Shown in pieces: positions 22,226-34,500 of a DNA stretch of 64,000 bases. The position numbers and the translations under genes are program-made. Position 1 is the stretch's first letter; each line of letters starts with the position of its first letter. This DNA is from Raphanus sativus (lineage: Eukaryota; Streptophyta; Magnoliopsida; Brassicales; Brassicaceae): assembly GCF_000801105.2 (NCBI RefSeq), contig NC_079517.1, positions 16,430,001 through 16,494,000 on the forward strand, in the 5' to 3' direction. The notes beneath the pieces were generated by a model. The model was not told where the DNA came from, ran no database searches, and worked only from the letters and a program-made list of their open reading frames with translations.

Positions 22226-23023
22226 TCTATACTATTATTTATGAAGTGATTTTGCTGATTTGTCATGTTCTCTTTAATTTTAGATGATTTTGCTTATTTG
22301 TCATATTTTTATTAGGTTTTAGCAAAAAATTGATTTATTATTTATTTTAGCTAAAATCACTAATTTATTAATTTTAAAATACCCTTAATAAAATCTTATA
22401 AATATTAAAAACGAATTTAATTTTAATAATATTAAATTATGTGTTATATTAAAATTTATTTAATTTTCCTTATTTTCATATTTTTTAGGTTTTCGACTTT
22501 TAACTAGGTTATTGATTTATTATTAGTTTCTAACTGATTCGCTAATTTTTTAATTTAAAAAATACCTGCAATGAATTTTATATATAATTAAAAACAATTT
22601 TATTATAACATATACAATTATATGTTATATGCTATATTAAATAATTGATTACAAAATAATATTATCGAATTATCAAAAAGAGTTATATATATATATATTG
22701 TGGGCCTATCTAAAATAATATTTTTATATAAAATTTTTAAAAAATTAAGATACAAAATAATTTATAATTAAATATTAGTCAACCAAAAAATATAAATATA
22801 TTTTCTAAACTATCTCTATGATATGAGTGTTTTAAAAAAACTTAACACGATAATAAGTATATATTTTGATAAAAAATGTTTGACATTTATAAATATTTTG
22901 ATGTTTGATTTAACTATTTAAAAATATAAATAATAGTTTATAATGCTGGTTTTAGATTAATAAGACATAAATAATAAGTATTTATAAAAAATTTATGTCC
23001 GCATGTGCGGGCAAAACACCTAG
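22226..23023 (+). mobile_element. Non-autonomous Helitron (copy A)
   Basis: About 798 bp. The 5' end is TCTATACTATTATTTATGAAGT, preceded by host A. The 3' end is a short GC hairpin (CCGCA-TG-TGCGG, 22999-23010), then CAAAACACCTAG followed by host T. The A|TC...CTAG|T arrangement with a subterminal hairpin is diagnostic of Helitrons (ATREP-like). No Rep/helicase coding sequence is present. A close relative with the same ends is at 29613-30391. Confidence 0.85.
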
Positions 23024-23331
23024 TTGAGTTTGATTAATGAAGTTTATGGGTTATTAATAGAGCTATTTGGATGAATATACATAAATAGAAAGATAATTAG
23101 GAATTCATGTAAAAAAATATAAATTAGCTATACAGGTAAATGAATGAAAAGGAAGTTATCTAATTGTCCTCTACTGATGTGCAATTGAAGTTAATAGGTC
23201 TGCACATCTAAGATTTACGTTATTTTAGTTAATAATAATAACATCGAAGAAACAGAACATAACGCAACCAGTTTATTACAAGAAACAATAGACCATGGTT
23301 ACATGAATAAAATTGGCAAATCTAACATACA
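23024..23331. other. Spacer between Helitron copies
   Basis: AT-rich DNA with no coding potential. I see no terminal motifs or repeats within it. Confidence 0.4.
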
Positions 23332-23807
23332 TCTATCTTATTAAAATAGAAGTACACATATAAAAATACCATTAGTTTTCAAATTTAATTACACTTCCAT
23401 GCCACTGAAAATTAAATTGAGTTTCCAATTTTAATGATTGTCTTTTTCAGTTAGATTAATGTATTTTCCTTAAATAAGTTTGAGTTAAATGTAATTAAAT
23501 TGAATGTCATATTTTAATAATTGTCTTTTCTAATTAAATTAATGTGTTTTCCTTAACTAGATTTTATACAAATGTAATTAAATCAACTTAAAAATACATC
23601 TATATTCAAAAAACTATTGAAACAAATATTAACAAACTATTGAAACAACCTAAACTATGTAATTTGTTTTTAAAAGTTAGTTTCCACGTTTTTGGTGTTA
23701 TAATATGTATAACATATATAAACAAATTAATGATTACTACTATAACTTACAAATAAAATATTTTGCATATATATTAGGCTGATTAACTTATGTTTTAAAC
23801 TTCCTAA

Positions 23808-25915
23808 TTAGACCTTGACCCGCCCGACCGGGCGGGTATTATTTTATGTTTTTAGGTTTTTATTTATACAAAATGATATATTTGTAATATTTAGACATAC
23901 ATTTAGATTGAAAATTAATATTTATAGTTATAATAAAAATTAAGATTAAATGTTTAACAAAATATTTTGATATAGATTTTAAATTTTCTAATTAAAATAA
24001 TATAGAGGTTGGTCATAATTTTTTTCAATTCCAAAATCTTAACATTCTTGAAAAAAATATAAATGATTAAAATATAATTTTGCGTTGTTGTTGTTTATTT
24101 CTATAGTTTGACCTGTGGCCGTATAAATATTTGTTTTCACTAAATTTTTCTTTGTACTACTGATAATATATATATATATATATATATATACTAGGTGATT
24201 TTCCCGTGCTCATGCACGGGTACGAATATTTATAAATTAAATATGTTACAATAGTTGATTCTTATTTAATTTTAATTTTGAATTAATTTATAATTGTATG
24301 CATAATTTATACTAATAATATTATATTACTTTAATCAGACATATGATTTAAATAAAATATAATTTGGGTATATTAGATTGCATCGATTTCTCTAAATTCA
24401 ACAAATATTTTTATTTTAAATATATGAAAATTATGATTAAATTCTTATTTGCGTTTATGTTGGTTGTTATCTTAGATATGTAAATATGTTTGAGGAAAAT
24501 TATGTATAACTTAAGATATATTGTGCTTGAATGAATTAAAAATAAACTAAAATATTTGATTCCAAATTACAAAAATTAAATTATACATTGATTTTTAAAA
24601 TAAAATATTAGAAAGCAAAACAATAATCAATAGGAAGTTACTTACATAAGTAACTAATACATTTTTGGAAGCTCATGAACACATATCAATACTTACAATA
24701 ATTAAAATATTTATAAATTCTAAATAATTATATGTCTTATATTTAATAAATGGTAAACTGAAATTTATTTTAAATAATCCTAAAAAATGAGAATTCAGAT
24801 TTGTTTTGGTATTTTGATTATGGTTATATTAACTTTGACAAACATAAAACATAAAATTCAATATTAATTTTTTTTAATAATGATAATATATAATATATCT
24901 ATCTTATTAAATTGTATAGTGTTATATTAATTAAAATATTTTAATTATTTGATCAAAAGTTAATTTTACTTTATTTTTGATATCTCTTTAAAATAAACAG
25001 TTTAATTTTTGTGATTGTATTTTAGAAATCATATTATATAAGTTTATATTTTACAGATTACGAATTAAAATCATATACAAATATATATTTTCATCTAAGA
25101 AATATAGATATAAAGAAATATTTTATTACTTCAAAAGTATATTTTATGTTATTTAAAATAGTTTTAAATTGAATATTTCTATTTTGTTAAATTTATTTTT
25201 AAACTTTATAAATTTTTCCTTTTTATTATATATGTTATTTGGAAAAATTTAAAAAAAAAACTAAATAAAAATTTCAATAATAGTATTTAAATTAATTTTT
25301 TAAATTCATTAAGGGTATCAACGTAATCAACTATCGTGAGAGTTAACTTAAGCGCGACACATATGAAACTGACTTCTAAAACAATATTATAGAGATGTAT
25401 GTATTTGTAAATTATATGTATTACATTATTGTTAATATAACATTTTAAAACAACAATTTATTTATTACTTAAATATAGAAAAAATGTAAAGATAACTTAT
25501 TATTCACCAAATTTTAGAAGTTATCGTAATTATAGAATACGTTTCTGTGTTTTATAGGTATATTAAATATTTGAGAGTGATTATAGGTTAGAACTTATTG
25601 TCAGTAAAGATATTCTGTTTAGATATTGAATTTATTTTGGCTAAAGAAAAAAAATTAATAATCATCTATTGGTATAGGTTAGTTATCTCTATCATTGATT
25701 AAGTCATTAAAAATAAAATAAATAACTTCCTTCTCTATGAAGATGTTGTTTCCGATTTTTAAGGAAAAATTAGAGTGAGAAAACATGCATTTAATAATCT
25801 CAAAAGACAAGATTTTTTTTAGGAATGTTAATTAATAGGTTCAGTGGCATGGAAGTGTAATTAACATTGAAAACTCAGGGGCATTTCGTAAGTGTATTTC
25901 TCTTTTAATAATAGA
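23808..25915 (-). mobile_element. Helitron (middle element), reverse orientation
   Basis: Minus-strand Helitron. Its 3' end is a strong hairpin (plus strand CCCGCCC-GACC-GGGCGGG, 23819-23836), followed on the minus strand by CTAA and host T at 23807. Its 5' end, TCTATTATTAAAAGAGAAAT at 25915, resembles the 5' end of the outer element at 23332 (both share the TTAATTACACTTCCATGCCA segment). The host base before the 5' end is T rather than A, so that end may be mutated. Without the nested copy at 24191-25395 it is about 903 bp. Confidence 0.5.
24191..25395 (-). mobile_element. Helitron (innermost element), reverse orientation
   Basis: Both ends are clear. On the minus strand it begins TCTCTATAATATTGTTTTAG after host A (25396). 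It ends with the hairpin CCCGTGC-ATGA-GCACGGG (24203-24220) and AAAATCACCTAG before host T (24190). About 1205 bp, AT-rich, no coding sequence. A (TA)n microsatellite abuts its 3' side (24162-24190). Confidence 0.75.
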
Positions 25916-26374
25916 AATTATAATTTTTTGGAATATTATCATCAATTTTTTTTATAACAAGAATATTCCAGCGATATCAGCTTCATGTTTTGAAAATAAA
26001 ATTAATTTTGTTGTCATGATTTTGTTAAAATAGACCGGTCAAATTATATCCCGTCCAATTGGATTTTTAGAATATTTGTAACTTATTTTTAGTTTGATTC
26101 AAACTTATAATATACTAATAATACATTTCAATCATATGAAAATGTCAATAGAATTTTGATTCAGCATAGTATATTAATATATATGTACATCCAATCTTTG
26201 TATAGTTATATAGCTGTTGCAATACACATCTAATAAATAATATATAATATTATACAATAACAAAATATATGATATACATAAATCACTAAATAAACACCCG
26301 TGCGGTCGCACGGGAAAAGATCTAGTACAATTTATTACAAGAAAGGAGAACTCAAGGGAGGGAAAAAGACAATG

Positions 26375-26382
26375 GGCACACT
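26375..26382. repeat. Target-site duplication of hAT element (left)
   Basis: GGCACACT, repeated exactly at 27699-27706. Eight bp is the hAT superfamily target length. Confidence 0.88.
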
Positions 26383-27698
26383 TAGGGATGTTGTACTGGG
26401 TTGCCCAACCCAACCCAACCCTATTTAGTTTAATCCCAACCCAAAGTGGCCCTAACCCTTTTAGACTCCATCATATTATTTGTATTAGGGCTAAACCCTT
26501 TTTAACCCATTTTGAACCCTTTAATTTTTTTTTATGTAAACATATTTTTTCTGTAATTTCTTACAAAATTATATGAAAATTAAATCAAATAAAGTTAAAT
26601 CAAAACTTTGAGTCATATAAATAGTAAGAAGTTTCACATTATTGATTGTCACAAAATAAGTTTAAAAGCTTTGAGTCATATAAATAGCAAGAAATTTCAT
26701 ATTCAAATAAACAAAGTCTTTCACATATTCTTTGCTCGTTAAAGACTGCAGCAACCAGCTTTACTCTCTAGACAAGTTTATATGCCAGCAACCAGCTCGT
26801 TGAAGATCTGTATTTGCCAAAAAAGAATCTATATCAAACAGAGCATATGACAAGTTATAAATACATACACGTCTTGTATATATGCTTAACCGGACCGAGA
26901 CTATTAAACTAATACATGCACGTCTGTAAACTAGACAGATACTTCAAGATGCATCACAAGATCACAAAATCAGAAGCAAGCACACACTGGACCACAAAAC
27001 CAGAAGCAAGCACACACAAGTACACAGCACATACAAGTAACCCAACCCTATTTAGTTTAAGCACACACAAGTTCCAACGCAGAATCACACAAGTACATAA
27101 GTTCCAACGCAGAATCACACTCGAGAACATGACACACTAAAGACACTCTTAAGAAGACTTATATAAGCAGTAATGAACTTAACAAGAACCGCATAACAAG
27201 TCATCAAACTAATTCATACAGAAAAACAGAAACCAAGTAGCAAAGATTTACCTTCATGCGCTAGAATCTCCAACTTCAGAGTTACTTTTTGCAGCATCAT
27301 CATCTTCATCATCATCTTCATCATCAGAGATGGGGAGAGATCAGAGAGAGAGATCGGAGAGAGAAGCTGAGATGATGAAACCCACGAACAAAGAGATGAT
27401 GAAACCCAGAAGGGAGAGAGAGATCGGAGATGAGATGTTGAAACCCAGAAGCGAGAGAGAGATAGGAGATGAGATCGAAAACGAAGAAGAAGCTTCTCGT
27501 CGAAAAGTTTTCGACGTCAACAAAGAACGAAGAAGAAGCTGAAATCAAAATGGGCTCAATCCTCTTAAAACCCTTTTTTTTTAATCCAAACCCAAATAAA
27601 CCCAATATGATTTACAGTTACAACTTTTGGGTTAGGGCTTTTAAAATTTTTTATGGGTTGGTACTACCTAAATATTAGAACCCAATACAACATCCCTA
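26383..27698. mobile_element. Non-autonomous hAT transposon
   Basis: Terminal inverted repeats: the left end is TAGGGATGTTGTACTGGGTT; the right end reads AACCCAATACAACATCCCTA, its complement with one mismatch. The TAGGGATG start matches the Ac/hAT family, and the 8-bp direct repeat GGCACACT flanks both ends. The interior (1316 bp) has CCCAACCC-rich subterminal repeats at both sides, a repeated CCCTATTTAGTTTA segment (about 26420 and 27045), and short tandem GAGAGAGATCGGAGA-type units near 27340-27480. There is no transposase-like reading frame, so it would need a transposase in trans. Confidence 0.88.
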
Positions 27699-27706
27699 GG
27701 CACACT
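27699..27706. repeat. Target-site duplication of hAT element (right)
   Basis: GGCACACT, identical to 26375-26382. Confidence 0.88.
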
Positions 27707-29612
27707 AGCTACTCCGATTAAACACTGATTGCTTTCAAATCGGATTATTCAGAACTGGTATGTAACGCTAGCGTCGGAGGTGTTCTGCGGCCGCCTAACA
27801 CCAGTTCCCAAAGGAGATCGGGATCCCAACAAACCCTAGCCGACGCAGCCGTGATTGGAGCTCGCCTTCTCTCGCAAGTTCGAGGATCTATGCGCCTCTC
27901 ATCAATCTACCAGTCATGAGGGTATGCCGCACTGGAGGATGCACGTCTCAGAGAACCGCTATCTCCAAGAAAAGATCTACCATCGACAAACTAATATCTC
28001 CACCAATCGGGATAAACCCTAACACTCCGATGGCTAACTAGCGGAGTCCGACGGCGTCACTGTCACCTTCTAACAGTGACAATCACCGCCATAACCGATG
28101 AGCCATCAGAGCTAAAGCTCTCATAGGGAACCGCCACACTAGAGTCTTCAATAGTACATGGAGATCGAGAGAAACACCGTAAACGATGAATCTGGGAAAA
28201 AGAAAGCACATGATTCTGGGAAAAATAGAGATCATGAAAGACGATTGTGGAGAAAAATTAAAGAAAATGAGAAACATAATAATAGCAACTCGCAAGAGAG
28301 AAGAGAAGAAAAAAGTAAAAAAAAAATGATTTTTTATCTTGATTGTAATTACAGTGCCTCTTGACAACGAAGGAAAAATAATTTTTACATGGAGACGTGT
28401 TAGTTAATACAGAGTAACTACATGTGTAGACATAGGGGTATGTCAGGTATATTTGAGAGAAGAACAGTGCACATACCAAATAGCTAATTAAACTTTATTT
28501 TGTGTATATAGCATGCAATTGCTCTTATTAATAAGTATTAATTAGTTTCTCAATTACACTATTTTACTTGTTACCATAGTAATAATACCACTTCACTTGA
28601 AAAAAAAAAGAAAAAAATACCACTTCACTTGCCAATAATAAAGATTACGAGTAATGAACTTTAAGGAACGGAAACCGTTTTCAGAAATGTGGCCGACAAA
28701 AGTCATATAGGCCCATTACTGCTTTGGTCATGAGGCCCAACTATAAATAGAACATACATTGATTAATCTAAAAATAAAAGAAATTATTCGCACTGGATGA
28801 GCTGTCCATGACGTAAGATGAAATCAATGAGTTGTCTATTACTCTATTAGGTCCGGGTGACCCCACCAAACTCAGAAGATTACTGATTATTTCCACCAAT
28901 TATTAAAAGTGTTTTATTTTCTAATATTTTCTTCTTCTTCTTTTGCCAATATTTTCTAATAATTTCATAACTAAATTTGCCCACTATATCGAAATTTAAT
29001 AAAATGTATTTGTATTAATTATATATATGTATACATGTATAGTTTCTCCATATATATGCATGAAAATAATGAATAATAAATTTGTAATTAGGATATCACA
29101 GTTTTATTTTAATATAATTATCAAAGAATGACACAAAGATAATAAAATAGTTAAATTTTGTCTTTCATTAATTAAGACAATAAAAATTAATGAAGAGTCC
29201 ATCGCTTGACCATAAGAGCATCTTTATTTCAGTATTTGAACACATCTTATTATAAAAGAAAGAAAAGAAAAAACTGATCAGAGATGTGTTCTGAGGTTGT
29301 TATGCAAGAAGTGTTTTGGGATAGTTTTTATGGTGATGTGGCTTAATTACCCAATACCCAAAACATCAAACATGCCAACTTTTCTACAACTTCCTTGTTC
29401 GGTTCATTAAATAAAATGTTTGTGTACTTTAATTAATATGTTTGTTTCTTTTTATGTTTTTCATTTCTATCTTTTTTTTTCATAATAATTTGAAATTGTA
29501 TATTGGGTATCTTTTTATTTTCAAATAAAATTTAGTATTACTCTTTTATGTTTTCAATTTAAAAATTATTTTTAATGTTTTAAAAATTGTTATATGTTTT
29601 CACATTATTAAA
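27707..29612. other. Intergenic, includes a GC-richer unassigned segment (27710-28370)
   Basis: The first 650 bp are GC-richer than the surroundings, with CCTAGCCGACGCAGCC-type sequence and an A-rich end (near 28260-28330), but no long reading frame in any direction. It may be a decayed gene fragment or part of an unrecognised transposon. From 28370 to 29612 the sequence is AT-rich spacer with no feature I can name. Confidence 0.4.
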
Positions 29613-30391
29613 TCTATACTATTATTTACGAAGTTATTTTGCTTAATTGTCATGTTCTCCATGATTTTAGCTAATTTTTCTTATTTGTCATATTTTTATT
29701 AAGTTTAAGCTAAATTATCATTGATGTATTATTTGTTTTGAGTTGAGTCGCTAAATCATTAATTTAAAATAATAGCCTTGATGAATATTCTATATAAATA
29801 AAAACGAATTTTATTTTATTAATATTAAATATATATATGTTATATTAGTTTTTTTATTTTTCATATTTTTATTAGGTTTTAGACTTTTAGATAGGTTATT
29901 AATTTATTATTAGTTTCTAACTATTCACTAATTTATTTTAATGATATATATGTTATATGCTATATTAAATAATTGATTACAAAATAATATTTTATAATTA
30001 TCAAAAAAAGATAATTCTTCTATATATTCTTTTTTGTGCCTATCTGAAAACAATATTTTTATTATAAAGTTAGAAAAAATTAAGATACAAAACAATTTAT
30101 TATTAAATATTAGTCAACCAAAAATATAAATATATTTTCTAAACTATCTCTAAGAAATAAGTGTTTTAAAAAAACTTAACACATTAATAAGTATATATTT
30201 TGATTAAAAATATTTGACATATATAATTTGACCCAAAAAAAGTATTTGACATATATAAATATTTTGATGTTTGAATTAACTATTTAAAAACATAAAATAA
30301 TAATTTATTATGCTGGTTTTAGATTAATAAGACATAAATTAATAAGTATTTATAAGAAATTTATGCCCGTATATGCGGGCAAAACACCTAG
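29613..30391 (+). mobile_element. Non-autonomous Helitron (copy B)
   Basis: Begins TCTATACTATTATTTACGAAG after host A. It ends with the hairpin GCCCGTATATGCGGGC (30365-30380), then AAAACACCTAG before host T. About 779 bp, no coding sequence. Terminal and internal segments (for example TTATTAATTTATTATTAG) match copy A at 22226-23023 closely, so both belong to one family. Confidence 0.85.
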
Positions 30392-31518
30392 TTATATAAT
30401 TATTAAGATACAAGTTCTATATCCTCCCACTTATCCTACTATTAATTTTCACACCTAAGATATATCTTCTCACTTATTCCATTAAGGATGCTCTAAGTGT
30501 GTAAACTAGTAGTAAAAAAAGAAAAAAAAACTAAACTAGTAGTAGCCGCCTAGGCACGGATCGGATATCCGGGTTTTTGAAGGTATTTGCGATTTGCTTC
30601 GAATGTTACGGATATCTAATTTTCCGATTTGCTTTGATTCAGAAAAATACAGATATTCGGAAAAACGGATATCCGGAAAATAAATAGATATTTGCGGATA
30701 TTTGCGGATACTTACGGATATCTCATTTGTTTTGATTAATACAAATAATCTTAAAAATTTGATACAAATTTTTTTTGAATTTTTTTTTTTGCATGATATA
30801 AAAGATAAAAATTAAAAGATATAGTGAATCTACATATTTTGTAAAATTTTAAACTTAATTAACAATTATAATAACACAAAACTTAAGAAAAAAATTATAA
30901 TTGTCATAAATGTTTTTTTCTTTTTATGTAATACTTTTATATAAGTAATAATGTGAATAAAATCTGTCAAATCATATGTTAAAATAATAATTTTATACAT
31001 TTAAAATTTTAAATATAATCAAAATATACATGTATTTATATATTGACGGATCGGATCGGATATTCGCTTCCCAAAATTTTAATATTTGTGATTTGCTTCG
31101 ATATTAACGGATATTGAATTTTAGTATTTGCTTTACTTCGAAAGCTTACGGATATTCGGAATTTTCGGATCGAATAACAACGGATAATGAATCGAATCAA
31201 ATTTCACCGATAAAATGCCCACCATAGGGCGCGAAGAAAAGAGGTGAATAGAGTCTTGGTAGTATGGTGGTGTAATCGTGTCTCACGTGGGATATATTTT
31301 CACTAATTACCACGCGCGTGCGAGAGAATCTTACCTTATTACCAGACCAGACCAACGAACCAATCATAAACCCTAGACCTCTTCCCTCTCTCTCCTCTCT
31401 TGTCTTCCTCTTTGGATTTTGACTCTGGTCTCTTTGATTTCCACCGGGGAAGACGACCGTACGACCTGATAATTCGCCGATTATTGATTATCGGAGAATC
31501 ATTTTCTGAATTTTTCCG
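30392..31518. other. Importin upstream region with a GGATATCCG-rich repeat
   Basis: From about 30550 to 31190 the motifs CGGATATC, GCGGATATTTG and GGATCGGAT recur at both sides of an AT-rich core (TTGCGATTTGCTTCGA near 30588 and TTGTGATTTGCTTCGA near 31086). This looks like a dispersed repeat of unknown class. From about 31200 to 31518 lies the importin promoter and 5' UTR, with a CT-rich leader (CTCTTCCCTCTCTCTCC near 31380). Confidence 0.45.
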
Positions 31519-34500
31519 ATGGATCCGCCCAGGTCCAGACTTGCGGTAATCATAGCTGCGGCTGCTTGCAGTCCCAATCCGAACGACCGTAAAGCAGCTG
31601 AGCAGAGCCTTGATCAGGTTAAACTCAATTTTTTTTTACTTCTTTATAAGATTGACTTTGATTAGACTTTGGTCAATCGGTTGAAATTTATCGATTTTTT
31701 TTTGCAGATTAAGCACAGTCCACAGCATTTGATAAGGGTTTTGCAAATTGTTGTGGATGGTGGATGTGACCCTGCTGTACGCCAAGCTGCTTGTATCCAT
31801 TTCAAGAATTTCATCGCTAAGCATTGGGATCCTCATTCTGGTAATTTAATTTAATCCTTTTCTTTGTTTGTTTGTTTGATCAAATGAAATCTTTTTTCTG
31901 TTAGTTTCTTGAAAAATTGAATTTTTTTTTTCTGTTATGCAGGTGATCAGAGCAAAATCTTGCCAAGTGATAAGAATGTTGTCAGGGACCAGATCCTTGT
32001 ATATGTCTCTCAACTTCCACCTATTTTGAGGTAGCAGTTATTGTACACCTACCTCGTTTATGACAATTCCCCTTTTTGGTTTGCATTCAACCTTTATGCT
32101 CAATTTCTTTTTTAAGTTTACCTCTGTTTGCTGGTCCTTATTCTAGCTTTTTATTGGTTGGTGATGCAGAGTGCAAATGGGAGAGTGCTTGAAGACAATT
32201 ATTTATGCTGACTACCCTGAGCAATGGCCCCATCTCCTTGACTGGGTGAAGCACAACTTGCAAGATCAACAAGTTTATGGTGCCTTGTTTGTCTTGCGGA
32301 TTATATCTTCAAAATACGAGTTAGTTTCCTTCATTTTTCTCACGTTATGACCCGCAATGACCATGTGGTTACCAATTACACCTTTTTGTCACTGCTCTTT
32401 AACTGCCATCTGGTGTCCGAAACGGCTTCTTTGCACGAGTGACTTGTAGATTGTACCTATTATGCTTAGTTCTGTAGCCGTGGCATCATTATCAGTAGTA
32501 GACTAGTAGAAAACAAATCTGCATTTATGTTAGTTAGGGTGGGTGACATATCTCTGTGGGGTGGATACTGTTTACCACGAAGAGTTGAGAGTATCAGTTA
32601 TCATATTCAAAATCATGGCAAAAGCTTTTTTTTTTCTAGATAAAAATAACTTCTTTCGTAATTTTCACTTCTCCTGTTCCCACTTTCTGTGTGTAGGTTT
32701 AAGTCAGATGAAGACAGGGCACCCATTTACAGAGTAATCGAGGAGACATTTCCACATCTTTTGAATATATTCAATAAGCTTATCCATATTGAAAATCCTT
32801 CTCTTGAAGTGGCAGACCATATCAAGCTTATCTGCAAGATATTCTGGTCATGTATTTATGTAAGTCCTACATCTTGTGGACATTAGGGAATATGTGATGA
32901 GATTTAATAATATATATCTTTTTTATCCTTGTTCTATACAGCTGGAGCTTCCGAGACCATTGTTTGATCCAACCTTTTTTAATGCTTGGATGGTTCTGTT
33001 TCTAAACATTTTGGAACGTCCTGTTCCCGTGGAAGGTCAGCCTGAAGACCCTGAGCTTAGGAAATCATGGGGATGGTGGAAGACCAAGAAGTGGGTTGCT
33101 CACATTTTAAACAGGCTGTACACTCGGTATGCAGGATCAATTAAAACCTATCTATTAACTTACAACCTTGACACCTTTTTTTTCATTTGCCTTCAAATAA
33201 ACTGTTTAGAAAAACCTGTATAGGTTTGGAGATATGAAACTTCAGAATCCAGACAACAAAGCCTTTGCACAAATGTTTCAGATGAACTACGCGGCTAAGA
33301 TATTGGAGTGCCACTTGAAATTGTTGAATGCCATTCGTATTGGTGAATATCTTCCTGACAGAGTCGTCAACCTAATTCTCCAATATCTAAGCAACAGGTC
33401 GGATATTCCCTATGGCATACATAGTTTGATCATCTTTAGAAATTTATTTAGGTATATGGGTACTCGGGATCTATTGAACTAATTTATTGCAACTGAGTTA
33501 CTGGGAAAGGACCTTTTTGGCTTTATTGAAGCGTTTTTTAGTTGATAATATTTTTTCCTTGTTTGAGAAATCTTTGGTCTTGGTATTTCATACCTTATCT
33601 CAACCGTAACCAGAGCCATATTTAGAAATACCAAAAGAATGTTTTACCTAAGAATTTGACATTTTGTACCACTAAATTTCACCTTTAGAGTCTTGGAATT
33701 GTGGGTAGAATTTCTAGTTGCAGACTTGCAGTTTCTATTGTCTCCTTGAAAACTGATAAATGCTTTACCTGTATTTTTTTTTTTCACTTCCTTTGTCATG
33801 TGTGAGGTACGAGATTTCATATTGACTTGTTGTGTCTCTTGCAGTATCCCGAAGAACAGCATGTACAGCTTACTGCTGCCCCACCTTGATGTTCTACTAT
33901 TTGAAGTAATATTCCCTCTAATGTGCTTCAGTGATAATGATCAAATGCTTTGGGAAGAAGACCCGCATGAGTATGTTAGGAAGGGTTATGGTATGTTCCT
34001 GTCATTTTGTTTGGATAATTCTAATCATGCCTTTTCTTTTATAATAATCTTTACTTGCTCTACAGATATAATTGAAGATCTGTACAGTCCCAGGACTGCA
34101 TCTATGGACTTGGTGACTGAGTTAGTTAGAAAGCGTGGAAAAGACAACTTCCCAAAATTTATACAGTTCATCGTGGGAACTTTTACGAGGTACCTTCAAA
34201 CTTTATCTATAAGTTTTGCGAAGGGTCTAATTATATAATTGCGACATGATATAACTACTTTGTTTCTTTGTTTTAGATACGATGAAGCACCTCTAGAACA
34301 AAAGCCCTATCGCCAAAAGGATGGTGCTCTGCTTGCTGTTGGGACACTTTGTGATAAACTGAGGCAAACTGAACCCTACAAATCTGAGCTGGAGAATATG
34401 TTAGTGCGACATGTTTTTCCTGAATTTAGCAGCCCGGCTGGTCATCTTAGAGCCAAGGTTTTAGTGACTGTTTTTTTTATATACCTGCTTAGATGTTATC

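Larger units (their letters stand above)
23332..26325 (+). mobile_element. Probable Helitron (outer element) with nested Helitrons
   Basis: A Helitron-like 5' end, TCTATCTTATTAAAATAG after host A, starts at 23332. A Helitron 3' end lies at 26297-26325: an 8-bp stem hairpin CCCGTGCG-GT-CGCACGGG, then AAAAGATCTAG followed by host T. If the minus-strand element at 23808-25915 is removed, the two parts total about 886 bp, close to the size of copies A and B here. Pairing of these two ends is inference; they could belong to two different damaged elements. Confidence 0.5.

Noticed and set aside
27330..27605. Charged repetitive frames on both strands inside the hAT element
   Set aside because: They come from short GA-rich tandem units, show no transposase motifs and are open on both strands by composition.
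29213..30497. MITE with AGAGCATC ends surrounding Helitron copy B
   Set aside because: The two ends are only loosely complementary and there is no target duplication, so I do not list it.
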